Positions 18,249 through 27,577 of a stretch of DNA of 39,730 nucleotides are shown piece after piece. The notes under the pieces are model-generated. The model was not told where the DNA came from. It made no database searches and saw nothing but the letters and a program-made list of their open reading frames with translations. The DNA is from an uncultured Algibacter sp. (GTDB lineage: Bacteria; Bacteroidota; Bacteroidia; Flavobacteriales; Flavobacteriaceae): contig CALKXS010000065.1 in the NCBI GenBank assembly GCA_938003745.1, positions 1-39,730 on the forward strand, read 5' to 3'. Position 1 is the stretch's first letter. Each line of letters starts with the position of its first letter. A program made the position numbers and the translations under genes.

Positions 18249-20771
18249 ATGCAAAAACAATTACTTGTTGTTATTTTATCGTTATTTATATGCGTTTCTA
18301 GTCAAGCGCAGCAACCAAAAACACCTTCATCTTCCCAAATTTTTGAATCTATTGAAAAGCTTAACTTTTTAGGCTCTGTATTATATGTTGCAGCACATCC
18401 AGATGATGAAAACACCCGATTAATTTCATACATGGCCAACAAGGTAAAGGCACGAACCGCATATTTATCATTAACACGTGGAGATGGCGGTCAAAACCTA
18501 ATAGGCCCAGAAATTAGAGAACTTTTAGGAGTCATTAGAACTCAAGAATTATTAGCCGCTCGTAGAGTTGACGGGGGTGAACAATTATTTTCTAGAGCTA
18601 ATGATTTTGGGTATTCTAAACACCCTGATGAAACTTTAGATATTTGGGATAAAGACGAAGTACTTAGCGATGTCGTTTTAGCAATTAGAAAATTTAAACC
18701 AGACGTTATTATAAATAGATTTGATCATAGAACACCAGGTACTACACATGGTCACCACACAACTTCAGCCATGTTAAGCGTAGAAGCTTTTGATTTAGCA
18801 AACGATAATTCTGCATACCCAGAACAACTAAAAAAAACGTCTTTATGGCAACCCAAACGTGTGTTTTTTAACACCAACAGTTGGTTTTATAAAAGTCAAA
18901 AAGATTTTGATAATGCAGATAAATCTAATATGCTAAGTTTTGATATTGGTGTATACTATCCTTTAAAAGGATTATCAAATAACGAATTAGCTTCTTTAGC
19001 CAGCAGTCAACACTTATGCCAAGGTTTTGGACGTCTATCACAACGGGGTAATCAAAAAGAATATATAGAATTTTTAAAAGGAGATCCCATAACTAATAAC
19101 AAAGATCTTTTTGAAGGCATTGACACCTCATGGAATCGTATGGAAGACGGAAAAGCTATTGGAAATATTTTAAATAATATTGAAGAAAATTTCAATTTTA
19201 AAAACCCTTCTTCTCATATAAATGATTTATTAGAAGCATACAAACTACTTCAAAAAGTAGAAAATAAGCACTGGAAAGTTCAAAAAACTAAAGAATTGAA
19301 AGCCATCATAGAAATGTGTATGGGCTTATATTTAGAAGTTTCAGCAACAACTAATTGGGCAACACAAAATGAAACTATTAAATTAAACATTGAAGTTCTA
19401 AACAGAAGTAATACATCAATTCTACTAGAAAGCATTAATAACACCGATGATTTAAAAATATCCAAAAACTTAGAACTTAAAGACAATAGAAAATTTGCTT
19501 TTAAAGAAGACTTAAAAGTTAACAACAATCAAAAACCTACAACACCTTATTGGCTTGCCGAAAAAGGAACTTTAGGCATGTATAAAGCCGATAAAAATTT
19601 AATTGGATTACCAGAAACTCCAAGAACACTATTTATAGATTTTAACTTGGTAATTAACAAAACACCTATAACCATAACAAAACCTGTAATACAACGCTTT
19701 GCAAAACCAGATAAAGGCGAGTTATATCGTCCGTTTGAGATTATTCCAGAAGTTTCTGCTAAAATTGCTGAAAAAGTAATCATTTTTGAAAACGATAAAC
19801 AACGAGACGTTAATGTTATTGTTAAGGCTGGACGAAACAATTTAGAAGGTTACGCCGAAATTTGCTATCCAAAAGACTGGACTGTATACCCAACTAAGCA
19901 AAAAATAGATATTAAAAATAAAGGAGAAGAGCAAACGCTTGTTTTTACTATAATTCCTCCAAAAAACCAAAATGAAGGCTTTGTAGGTCCAATTATAACT
20001 ATTGGAGATAAAAAATATTCAAAAGAATTAATAGAAATTGAATACGATCATATTCCTTTTCAAACCGTACTACTTCCAAGCGAGACTAAAGTAGTTCGTT
20101 TAGATATTCAAAAACGCGGAGAAAACATTGCTTACATTCAAGGTGCTGGTGATGTTGTTCCTCAAAGTTTACAACAAATAGGTTATAATGTTAGAATTAT
20201 AGCTCCAGATGAAATAAACGCAGAAACCTTAAGTAGGTTTGATGCTGTGGTTGTTGGTGTTAGAGCATACAATACCGTTGATGATTTAAAATTTAAGCAA
20301 CAACAATTATTTGATTTTGTTGCCCAAGGCGGAAACATGATTGTACAATACAATACCAGTTATCGCTTAAAAGTTGATAAAATTGCTCCATATGAATTAA
20401 AGCTTTCTAGAGATCGTGTTACTGATGAGCATGCAGAAGTTAAAATATTAAACGCAGATCATCCTATTTTAAATTTCCCTAATAAAATCACTCAAAATGA
20501 TTTTAAAGATTGGACTCAAGAACGTGGTTTATATTTTCCAAAAACATGGGGAAAAGAATTCACCCCTATTCTATCTATGCATGATAAAAATGAATCTCCA
20601 AAAAAAGGAAGTTTATTAGTCGCAAAACACGGAAAAGGGCATTACATATACACGGGATTAAGCTTCTTTAGAGAATTTCCAGCGGGAGTTTCTGGAGCTT
20701 ATCGCTTATTTGCTAATATGCTATCTATAGGTGAAAATGATATTAAAACAGAAAAACCTATAAAAAATTAA
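18249..20771 (+). CDS. Large secreted PIG-L/LmbE family deacetylase
   Basis: 840 aa with signal peptide; YVAAHPDDENTRLISYMANKVKARTAYLSLTRGDGGQNLIG...FDHRTPGTTHGHHTTSAM. Confidence 0.9.
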   Translation: MQKQLLVVILSLFICVSSQAQQPKTPSSSQIFESIEKLNFLGSVLYVAAHPDDENTRLISYMANKVKARTAYLSLTRGDGGQNLIGPEIRELLGVIRTQELLAARRVDGGEQLFSRANDFGYSKHPDETLDIWDKDEVLSDVVLAIRKFKPDVIINRFDHRTPGTTHGHHTTSAMLSVEAFDLANDNSAYPEQLKKTSLWQPKRVFFNTNSWFYKSQKDFDNADKSNMLSFDIGVYYPLKGLSNNELASLASSQHLCQGFGRLSQRGNQKEYIEFLKGDPITNNKDLFEGIDTSWNRMEDGKAIGNILNNIEENFNFKNPSSHINDLLEAYKLLQKVENKHWKVQKTKELKAIIEMCMGLYLEVSATTNWATQNETIKLNIEVLNRSNTSILLESINNTDDLKISKNLELKDNRKFAFKEDLKVNNNQKPTTPYWLAEKGTLGMYKADKNLIGLPETPRTLFIDFNLVINKTPITITKPVIQRFAKPDKGELYRPFEIIPEVSAKIAEKVIIFENDKQRDVNVIVKAGRNNLEGYAEICYPKDWTVYPTKQKIDIKNKGEEQTLVFTIIPPKNQNEGFVGPIITIGDKKYSKELIEIEYDHIPFQTVLLPSETKVVRLDIQKRGENIAYIQGAGDVVPQSLQQIGYNVRIIAPDEINAETLSRFDAVVVGVRAYNTVDDLKFKQQQLFDFVAQGGNMIVQYNTSYRLKVDKIAPYELKLSRDRVTDEHAEVKILNADHPILNFPNKITQNDFKDWTQERGLYFPKTWGKEFTPILSMHDKNESPKKGSLLVAKHGKGHYIYTGLSFFREFPAGVSGAYRLFANMLSIGENDIKTEKPIKN

Positions 20772-20814
20772 AGGTTCTAAATTCAAACCTTCATCAATCA
20801 AATCAAAAGAACAA

Positions 20815-20934
20815 ATGGAAGAATCTAACCAACCAAATAAAGAAAAATACAAATGGAACGCTATGTACACCATTGTATTAATTACAAATATCATCTATTT
20901 CGTTGCTTTTTATTTTATAACCAAAGCCTTTTAA
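20815..20934 (+). CDS. 39-aa single-TM micropeptide upstream of the symporter
   Basis: Below ORF-track cutoff: MEESNQPNKEKYKWNAMYTIVLITNIIYFVAFYFITKAF; charged N-terminus plus one TM helix; ends 3 nt before the symporter ATG. Confidence 0.75.
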   Translation: MEESNQPNKEKYKWNAMYTIVLITNIIYFVAFYFITKAF

Positions 20935-20937
20935 AAC

Positions 20938-22650
20938 ATGCAAACTTTAGAATGGATAGATTGGACGGTTTTAGCTATAACCCTATTAACTATTGTTGGT
21001 TACGGTACTTGGCAAACACGAGGAAGCAAAAATGTAAAAGATTACCTAAAAGGTGGTAGCAATTCTAAATGGTGGACTATTGGTTTATCTGTTATGGCAA
21101 CACAAGCCAGTGCGATTACTTTTTTATCTACACCAGGACAAGCTTTTAATGACGGCATGGGCTTTGTTCAATTTTATTTTGGTATTCCTATTGCTATGAT
21201 TGTTATATGTATGGTGTTTATTCCACTATATCATCGTTTAAAAGTATATACAGCTTATGAATTTCTAGAAAATAGATTCGATCTTAAAACAAGAACATTA
21301 ACCGCAATACTGTTTTTAATTCAAAGAGGGTTAGCTGCGGGCATTACAATTTTTGCACCAGCTATTATTTTATCCGTTGTACTGGGTTGGGACTTATTGC
21401 TCTTAAATATTTTTATTGGGGTTTTAGTGATTATTTATACCGTTTCTGGAGGTACACGCGCAGTAAACGTTACCCAAAAACATCAAATGGTTGTTATTTT
21501 TATAGGTATGTTAATTGCTTTCTTTTTAATTGTAGATCAGCTACCTCAAGACATCACATTTTCTAACGCACTAGACATTGCTGGAGCAAATGGTAAAATG
21601 GAAATATTAGATTTCTCTTTCGACCTTAATAACCGTTATACATTTTGGAGCGGTATAATTGGTGGAACTTTTTTAATGTTATCCTATTTTGGAACAGATC
21701 AAAGTCAAGTACAACGTTACTTGTCTGGTAAATCAATTAGAGAAATGCAATTAGGTTTAATATTTAACGGAATACTAAAGGTGCCTATGCAATTCTTTAT
21801 TTTGTTTGTTGGGGTTATGGTTTTTATTTTTTACCAATTTAATCAAACTCCTGTTAACTTTAATCCAACTGCTATTGAAGCTGTTTTAAATTCTAAATAT
21901 GTCAAGGAATATAAATCACTACAAAAGCAACAAGAAACACTCTTTATTGAAAAGCAACGATTAATAAAATCGTTTATTGATTCAAACTCACCAGAAACAA
22001 CAGAACAAATAGCGTTATCAAATAATGCAAATGATGCTATAAGAGCTAAGGCTAGAGATTTAATTAACAAAGTAGCAAAAGAGCAAGATATAAAAGTAGA
22101 AAGTAATGATAAAGATTATGTATTTATTCATTTTATACTAAACAACCTACCAAGAGGTTTAATTGGGTTATTATTAGCTGCTATTTTAAGTGCAGCTATG
22201 TCTAGTACAGCGAGTGAATTAAATGCTTTAGGATCAACAACAACAATAGATTTATACAAGCGAAACGCTAGCGAAAAAACTGAAGATGAAATGGTAAAGG
22301 CATCAAGATTGTTCACATTTGCTTGGGGAATTATTGCCATTGGTGTAGCTTGTGTTGCCAATCTTGCAGAAAATCTTATTCAGCTCGTAAATATTATTGG
22401 TTCTATATTCTACGGTAATGTACTAGGTATATTTTTATTGGCCTTTTTCTTTAAACACGTAAAAGGAAATGCTGTGTTTCATGCAGCACTTATAACCCAA
22501 GTTCTTGTCATTGCTCTTTTTCTATTAAATGAGTATGAAATAATAAACCTTCCTTTTTTATGGTTAAACTTTGTAGGTTGTGCTATAGTAATCTTTATCG
22601 CATTAATTCTACAAACATTCCTTAAAAATGACAAAATAATTACAACCTAA
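20938..22650 (+). CDS. Sodium:solute symporter (SSS family)
   Basis: 570 aa; multi-TM; IGLSVMATQASAITFLSTPGQAFNDGMGFVQFYFG; GGTRAVNVTQKHQ; AAMSSTASELNALGSTTTIDLYKR. Confidence 0.92.
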   Translation: MQTLEWIDWTVLAITLLTIVGYGTWQTRGSKNVKDYLKGGSNSKWWTIGLSVMATQASAITFLSTPGQAFNDGMGFVQFYFGIPIAMIVICMVFIPLYHRLKVYTAYEFLENRFDLKTRTLTAILFLIQRGLAAGITIFAPAIILSVVLGWDLLLLNIFIGVLVIIYTVSGGTRAVNVTQKHQMVVIFIGMLIAFFLIVDQLPQDITFSNALDIAGANGKMEILDFSFDLNNRYTFWSGIIGGTFLMLSYFGTDQSQVQRYLSGKSIREMQLGLIFNGILKVPMQFFILFVGVMVFIFYQFNQTPVNFNPTAIEAVLNSKYVKEYKSLQKQQETLFIEKQRLIKSFIDSNSPETTEQIALSNNANDAIRAKARDLINKVAKEQDIKVESNDKDYVFIHFILNNLPRGLIGLLLAAILSAAMSSTASELNALGSTTTIDLYKRNASEKTEDEMVKASRLFTFAWGIIAIGVACVANLAENLIQLVNIIGSIFYGNVLGIFLLAFFFKHVKGNAVFHAALITQVLVIALFLLNEYEIINLPFLWLNFVGCAIVIFIALILQTFLKNDKIITT

Positions 22651-23614
22651 AACTATAAAATAGGGTATTATTAGGCTTGGAAACATAGCTCATAAATTTG
22701 CTCAAGATTTATTAACTATTGATAATACAGAGTTATATGCCGTAGCATCAAGATCTCAAGAAAAGACCAATGATTTTGCATTAAAATACAAAGCAGTCAA
22801 AGGCTATAATAGTTATGAAGCATTATCTAAAGATTCAAATATAGATGCCGTTTATATAGCAACACCACATGCGCTTCATAAAGAAAACACCATATTGTGT
22901 TTAGAAAATGAAATAGCTGTTTTATGTGAAAAACCGTTTGCTATAGATGCAGGAGAAGTCAATGAAATGATTGCTAAAGCGAAAGAAAAAAACATACTTC
23001 TTATGGAAGCGCTTTGGACTTACTTTTTACCTCACTATCAATTTGTTTTAAATACCGTAAAAGATAAAACCTATGGTAAGGTTCTAAAACTAGAAGCTGA
23101 TTTTGGTTTTTACCGTGCTTTTGATAATTCATCAAGATTATTTAATAAAACTCTTGGAGGCGGTAGTCTTTTAGATATTGGTATCTACCCCATTTTCGCA
23201 GCTTTATCTACTTTAGGCATTCCTAATAGTATTAATGCAAAAGCAACTAAATTTAAAAATGGTGTTGACTCTTCATGTTGTATAACTTTCAATTATAAAA
23301 ACGACGTTACCGCTATTTTAAAAAGCACACTACTAGAAGACACTCCAACTCACGCTATATTTCATTGCGAAAAAGGGATAATAAAGATTAATACTCAGTT
23401 TCACGCACCTTCAAACGTTACTATTACATCAAATGGAAAAGAAGAAACTATCAGTTTTCCCAATGACGCCATTGGTTACAAATACGAGACGCTTCATTTT
23501 AACGATTTAATACGTCAAGAAAAAAAAGAAAGTAACATTATGAGTTTTGAATTTAGTAAACAACTTATAAAGACTTTAGATGATGTTAAATCACTTATAA
23601 AACTTCAATATTAA
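22649..23614 (+). pseudogene. Gfo/Idh/MocA family oxidoreductase, 5' end disrupted
   Basis: Frame of ORF 22895-23614 extends upstream: KTIK*GIIRLGNIAHKFAQDLLTIDNTELYAVASRSQEKTNDFALKY...YIATPHALHKENTILCLENEIAVLCEKPFA; in-frame TAG at 22661-22663 and no start codon before the NAD-binding motif. Confidence 0.75.
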
Positions 23615-23618
23615 ATAT

Positions 23619-23655
23619 AAAAAGACGCAACCTACTTATAGATTGCGTTTTTACA
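23619..23655. terminator. Convergent (bidirectional) hairpin terminator
   Basis: aaaaagacgcaa...ttgcgttttta between convergent genes. Confidence 0.7.
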
Positions 23656-23680
23656 TATTTTAAAATAGAAGAAAGTTAAA

Positions 23681-24532
23681 TTACTTAGCTCCCCATTCTT
23701 TTAAAGACTCTTTATTTAATTTAATATGATGAGCATTTTCAGCTTTTTCGGCAGCAGCCAAAGATTTTTTAGCTGCAGCAATTGCTCCTTTTTTATCACC
23801 AGCTTTAGCATGAATTAAAGATTGTTGTCTTAAAACCCAGAAAGGTGTTTTATCTCCAGACATAGCAATAGTTTTACCAATCCATTCTTTAGCTTTTTCA
23901 ATATCCTTACCTTCCTGCAAGTAATAAACAGCAGCCGCATAATAATCATTACCACTTGGTCCATCCAATACTTTTTCAATATTAGCCATTACTGCCTTGT
24001 CAGTTGGTACAGCAAAAGGAACTACAACATAAGATTTCTCCCAGATAATTTCAAGGTTAGCTCTATTATTAGTAATATTATTAACATCTATAGCCAAAGT
24101 TTCAACAACAAACGGCACTTCCATTACTTCTACTTTTACAGTCGCAGCAATTTTCTTTTCATCAATCTTCTTTGGAGTTCCCCAATTATCTGCTTTCTTA
24201 TAAAAAATAACTTCCCATTCTTTAGCAGAAATTAACCTTGTAAAAATAGCATAAGTCCCTTTTTTTAATTTCTGTCCTCCAATAGTAACAGGAGTACTAA
24301 ATTTAATAGTTGTATTCTTATTTGCACCTGTTCTCCATACAGTTCCAAAAGGCTCTAAACCTCCAAATATCTTTCTTCCTTTTACACCCGGTCTAGAATA
24401 TTCAATTGTAACATCTGTTAAACCAACTTGTTGTTGCAATTTAGCTTTGGGACTAGGCTGTGGTGTTTTAATTTGCGCATTTACTGAAAAGCTTAAGGCT
24501 ATAACAGCAAAAATCGATAATACTTTTTTCAT
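23681..24532 (-). CDS. DUF2911 domain-containing secreted protein
   Basis: 283 aa; signal peptide; QPSPKAKLQQQVGLTDVTIEYSRPGVKGRKIFGGLEPFGTVWRTGANKNTTIKFS. Confidence 0.92.
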   Translation of the reverse strand: MKKVLSIFAVIALSFSVNAQIKTPQPSPKAKLQQQVGLTDVTIEYSRPGVKGRKIFGGLEPFGTVWRTGANKNTTIKFSTPVTIGGQKLKKGTYAIFTRLISAKEWEVIFYKKADNWGTPKKIDEKKIAATVKVEVMEVPFVVETLAIDVNNITNNRANLEIIWEKSYVVVPFAVPTDKAVMANIEKVLDGPSGNDYYAAAVYYLQEGKDIEKAKEWIGKTIAMSGDKTPFWVLRQQSLIHAKAGDKKGAIAAAKKSLAAAEKAENAHHIKLNKESLKEWGAK

Positions 24533-24622
24533 TTCTTGATTATTTATTATTAAAAGACTGAGGTATAAACTTAAGTATTACAAAACCCTTTAATGTTAAC
24601 AAAAGCTTAAAATAAGACATTG

Positions 24623-24630
24623 TATATTTG
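24623..24630 (+). promoter_or_regulatory. TAnnTTTG -7 box candidate (TATATTTG) for the aquaporin leader
   Basis: Matches the Bacteroidota -7 consensus; no TTG at the expected -33 position, so only a partial promoter. Confidence 0.4.
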
Positions 24631-24645
24631 CGCAATAGTAATTTG

Positions 24646-24738
24646 GACGTTACCCTAGGGGTTCGGCTTTCGATAGTCACCTTTTTGTCTTGCATATGTG
24701 AAACAATACAAAAAGAGCTTCTACAAATCCCTAACGCA
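24646..24738. repeat. Structured intergenic element in the aquaporin leader
   Basis: gacgttaccct...ctttttgt...acaaaaag...atccctaacgca: outer cgtta/taacg and inner ctttttgt/acaaaaag complementary arms. Confidence 0.5.
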
Positions 24739-24867
24739 TGTAATGAATCGTTTTAAAAATTAGTAAACGACCTCTAAACAAGCTCTCTAGGCGTTCATAA
24801 AGAAAAGGCATTAACATTTCGAAACAAACTTCGGAGCATTAAAATCTCGATTATCGAGTAAAACAAA

Positions 24868-25524
24868 ATGAAACAATACATTTCTGAAACCATAGGTACA
24901 TTTGCTTTAATCTTTTGTGGCTGTGGCGCTATGACTATTAACGAAATAACAAACGGAAGTATTTCTCATGTTGGAGTTGCAACAACTTGGGGCTTAATTG
25001 TAATGGCCATGATATATGCCTTTGGCGAAACATCTGGAGCACATTTTAATCCAGCAGTTACTATCGCCTTTGCCTTTGCAAAAAAGTTTTCATGGAATGA
25101 AGTTCCTAAATATATCTTAGCACAATCTATAGGTGCAATTTTTGCAGCTTTTTTACTATGGTTTTTATTTCCAGAAAGTCAATTCTTAGGCGAAACAACT
25201 CCAGCAGATGGTTTCCCGCCATATAAAGCAGCAATTCTAGAATTTATACTAACTTTCTTCCTTATGGTCGTGGTTATCAATGTATCAACAGGAAGTAAAG
25301 AAATCGGAACTATGGCAGCTATTGCAGTTGGAGGGCTTGTACTTTTAGAAGCCATGTTTGCTGGTCCTATGACCAAAGCATCTATGAACCCAATACGTTC
25401 AATTGCTCCTGCTCTATTCACAGGGAATTTTCAATACTTATGGCTATATATAACTGCCCCAATACTCGGAGCTATTATTGCCGTATCTAGCTGTAAATTA
25501 GTTAAATACAATAATTGTTGTTAA
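24868..25524 (+). CDS. Aquaporin / MIP family channel
   Basis: SGAHFNPAVTIAFAF first NPA box; MTKASMNPIRSIAPAL second box; six-TM profile. Confidence 0.9.
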   Translation: MKQYISETIGTFALIFCGCGAMTINEITNGSISHVGVATTWGLIVMAMIYAFGETSGAHFNPAVTIAFAFAKKFSWNEVPKYILAQSIGAIFAAFLLWFLFPESQFLGETTPADGFPPYKAAILEFILTFFLMVVVINVSTGSKEIGTMAAIAVGGLVLLEAMFAGPMTKASMNPIRSIAPALFTGNFQYLWLYITAPILGAIIAVSSCKLVKYNNCC

Positions 25525-25606
25525 AACAACATTATAAAAAATATTTTGTTTAATTTTTTAAGGTCTTAATTAAACATTTTATATCTTTACCATAAGTTTA
25601 AGTATT

Positions 25607-26263
25607 ATGGCAAAGAAAAAAACAATTACAAAGATAGACATCATATCATTTTTCATGGATTTTGTATTAGAGCACAATGAAAATCCCAAATCCGTTTATG
25701 CATTCTCCAAAACTAATAATTTCGAAGAATCTAAATTTTACGAATACTTTTCTTCTTTTGAAGCTTTAAAAAAAGGAGTTTTCGAAGCTTTCTTTTCTCA
25801 CTCAATAGATCTTCTTGATAAAAACCAAGATTACGCAAACTTTGACAATAGGAATAAATTACTAAGTTTTTATTACACTTTTTTTGAAATATTAACTGCT
25901 AATAGAAGTTATGTTATTTACGCATTAAACCAAAACAAAAAGAACCTAAAAAGTTTAAAAACACTAACCGGCTTAAGACATCATTTTTCTAAGTACATTA
26001 GTAGTTTAAATATAGAAACCCTAGACTTAAAAAATGATAAACTAGGCAAAATAAAAGATAAAACTATTGAAGAAACATCTTGGATTCAATTATTATTAAC
26101 ACTAAATTTTTGGATTAACGATACATCTTCTTCATTCGAAAAAACAGATATTTTTATTGAAAAGTCTATAAATACAAGTTTTGATGTTATGCATGTTGCT
26201 CCTTTAAAAAGCGTCATCGATTTTGGGAAGTTCATGTTTAAAGAAAAATTTCAAAACCATTAA
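25607..26263 (+). CDS. TetR-like transcriptional regulator
   Basis: 218 aa; N-terminal HTH-like region ITKIDIISFFMDFVLEHNENPKSVYAFSKTNNFEESKFYEYFSSFEALKKGVFEAF. Confidence 0.7.
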   Translation: MAKKKTITKIDIISFFMDFVLEHNENPKSVYAFSKTNNFEESKFYEYFSSFEALKKGVFEAFFSHSIDLLDKNQDYANFDNRNKLLSFYYTFFEILTANRSYVIYALNQNKKNLKSLKTLTGLRHHFSKYISSLNIETLDLKNDKLGKIKDKTIEETSWIQLLLTLNFWINDTSSSFEKTDIFIEKSINTSFDVMHVAPLKSVIDFGKFMFKEKFQNH

Positions 26264-26266
26264 CCT

Positions 26267-27577
26267 ATGAAAACAATAGATAATATACCTACATCAAAAA
26301 TACAACGTGCGTCTAAACTTGTTTCTACAGGAGCGAAAATTGGCGTTAATTACCTAAAATATTACGGAGATAAACTCATAACAACAAATGAAGAAGCTAA
26401 AAATCGTTTAAACAAAAATAATGCTACAGATATTTACGACGGTTTAAAACAACTAAAAGGTAGTGCACTTAAAGTAGCGCAAATGCTAAGTATGGAAAAA
26501 AGTATTTTACCACAAGCCTATGTGGAAAAATTTTCATTAGCACAATTTTCTGTTCCACCGTTATCTCCTCCATTGGTTATAAAAACTTTTAAAAAATATT
26601 TTGGAAAAGCACCAAATGAAATATTTGATACTTTTAACTCTACATCTGTAAATGCTGCGAGTATAGGTCAAGTGCATCTGGCCGAAAAAGACGGAAAAAA
26701 ACTAGCCGTAAAAATACAGTATCCGGGAGTTGCTGAAAGTATAACTTCAGATTTAACTATGGTTAAACCTATAGCCATGAGCATGTTTAATATCAAGGGG
26801 AAAGACTCCGATAAATATTTTAAAGAAGTTGAAAATAAACTTATTGAAGAAACCAATTATATTCTGGAAATAAAACAAAGCAAAGATATAGCTAAAAGCT
26901 GCTCTCATATCTCAAACTTAAAGTTTCCTGAGTATTACGAAGAATTCTCTACAGAGCGTATTATTACTATGGACTATATGCTTGGAGAACATCTATCTGA
27001 ATTTACTTCACATAACAAAAACCAAAAAAAGTCTAATACAATAGGGCAAGCCTTATGGGATTTTTACATGTTTCAAATACACCAATTAAAAAGGGTGCAT
27101 GCAGACCCGCATCCAGGCAACTTTTTAGTATCTAAAAATAATGATTTAATAGCTTTAGATTTTGGATGTATTAAAACCATTCCTGAGGCGTTCTATGTTC
27201 CTTACTTTCAATTAGCAAAAAAAGAAAATATAACCAATAAAACGTATTTTACAAATAAACTATACGAGCTTGAAATTCTTAAAGAAGAAGATGACAAAGA
27301 AGAAATAGCCTTTTTTACAGCTATGTTTCATGAAATGCTTAGCTTATTTACACAACCATTTCATAACGAAACCTTTGATTTTTCAAACCCAGAATTCTTT
27401 GGTAAAATAGCAGAGTTAGGTGAACGTTATTCTAAAAGTACCGATTTAAAAAAAATGAATGGCAATCGCGGATCAAAACATTTTATATACATAAACAGAA
27501 CTTTTTTTGGGCTATATAATTTAATGTTCGATTTAAAATCTCAAAACATTAAAATTGATAATTACAAAAACTTATAA
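26267..27577 (+). CDS. AarF/ABC1/UbiB kinase family protein
   Basis: LKGSALKVAQMLSMEKSILPQAYVEKFSLAQFSVPPL; AASIGQVHLAEKDGKKLAVKIQYPG; HADPHPGNFLVSKNNDLIALDFGCIK. Confidence 0.93.
   Translation: MKTIDNIPTSKIQRASKLVSTGAKIGVNYLKYYGDKLITTNEEAKNRLNKNNATDIYDGLKQLKGSALKVAQMLSMEKSILPQAYVEKFSLAQFSVPPLSPPLVIKTFKKYFGKAPNEIFDTFNSTSVNAASIGQVHLAEKDGKKLAVKIQYPGVAESITSDLTMVKPIAMSMFNIKGKDSDKYFKEVENKLIEETNYILEIKQSKDIAKSCSHISNLKFPEYYEEFSTERIITMDYMLGEHLSEFTSHNKNQKKSNTIGQALWDFYMFQIHQLKRVHADPHPGNFLVSKNNDLIALDFGCIKTIPEAFYVPYFQLAKKENITNKTYFTNKLYELEILKEEDDKEEIAFFTAMFHEMLSLFTQPFHNETFDFSNPEFFGKIAELGERYSKSTDLKKMNGNRGSKHFIYINRTFFGLYNLMFDLKSQNIKIDNYKNL

Noticed and set aside
16383-22663. Stop-codon reassignment or recoding as an explanation for internal TAA/TAG codons
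   Set aside because: Both TAA and TAG appear internally only in otherwise damaged genes, intact core genes use both as terminators and have none internally, and several disrupted genes also carry frameshifts.
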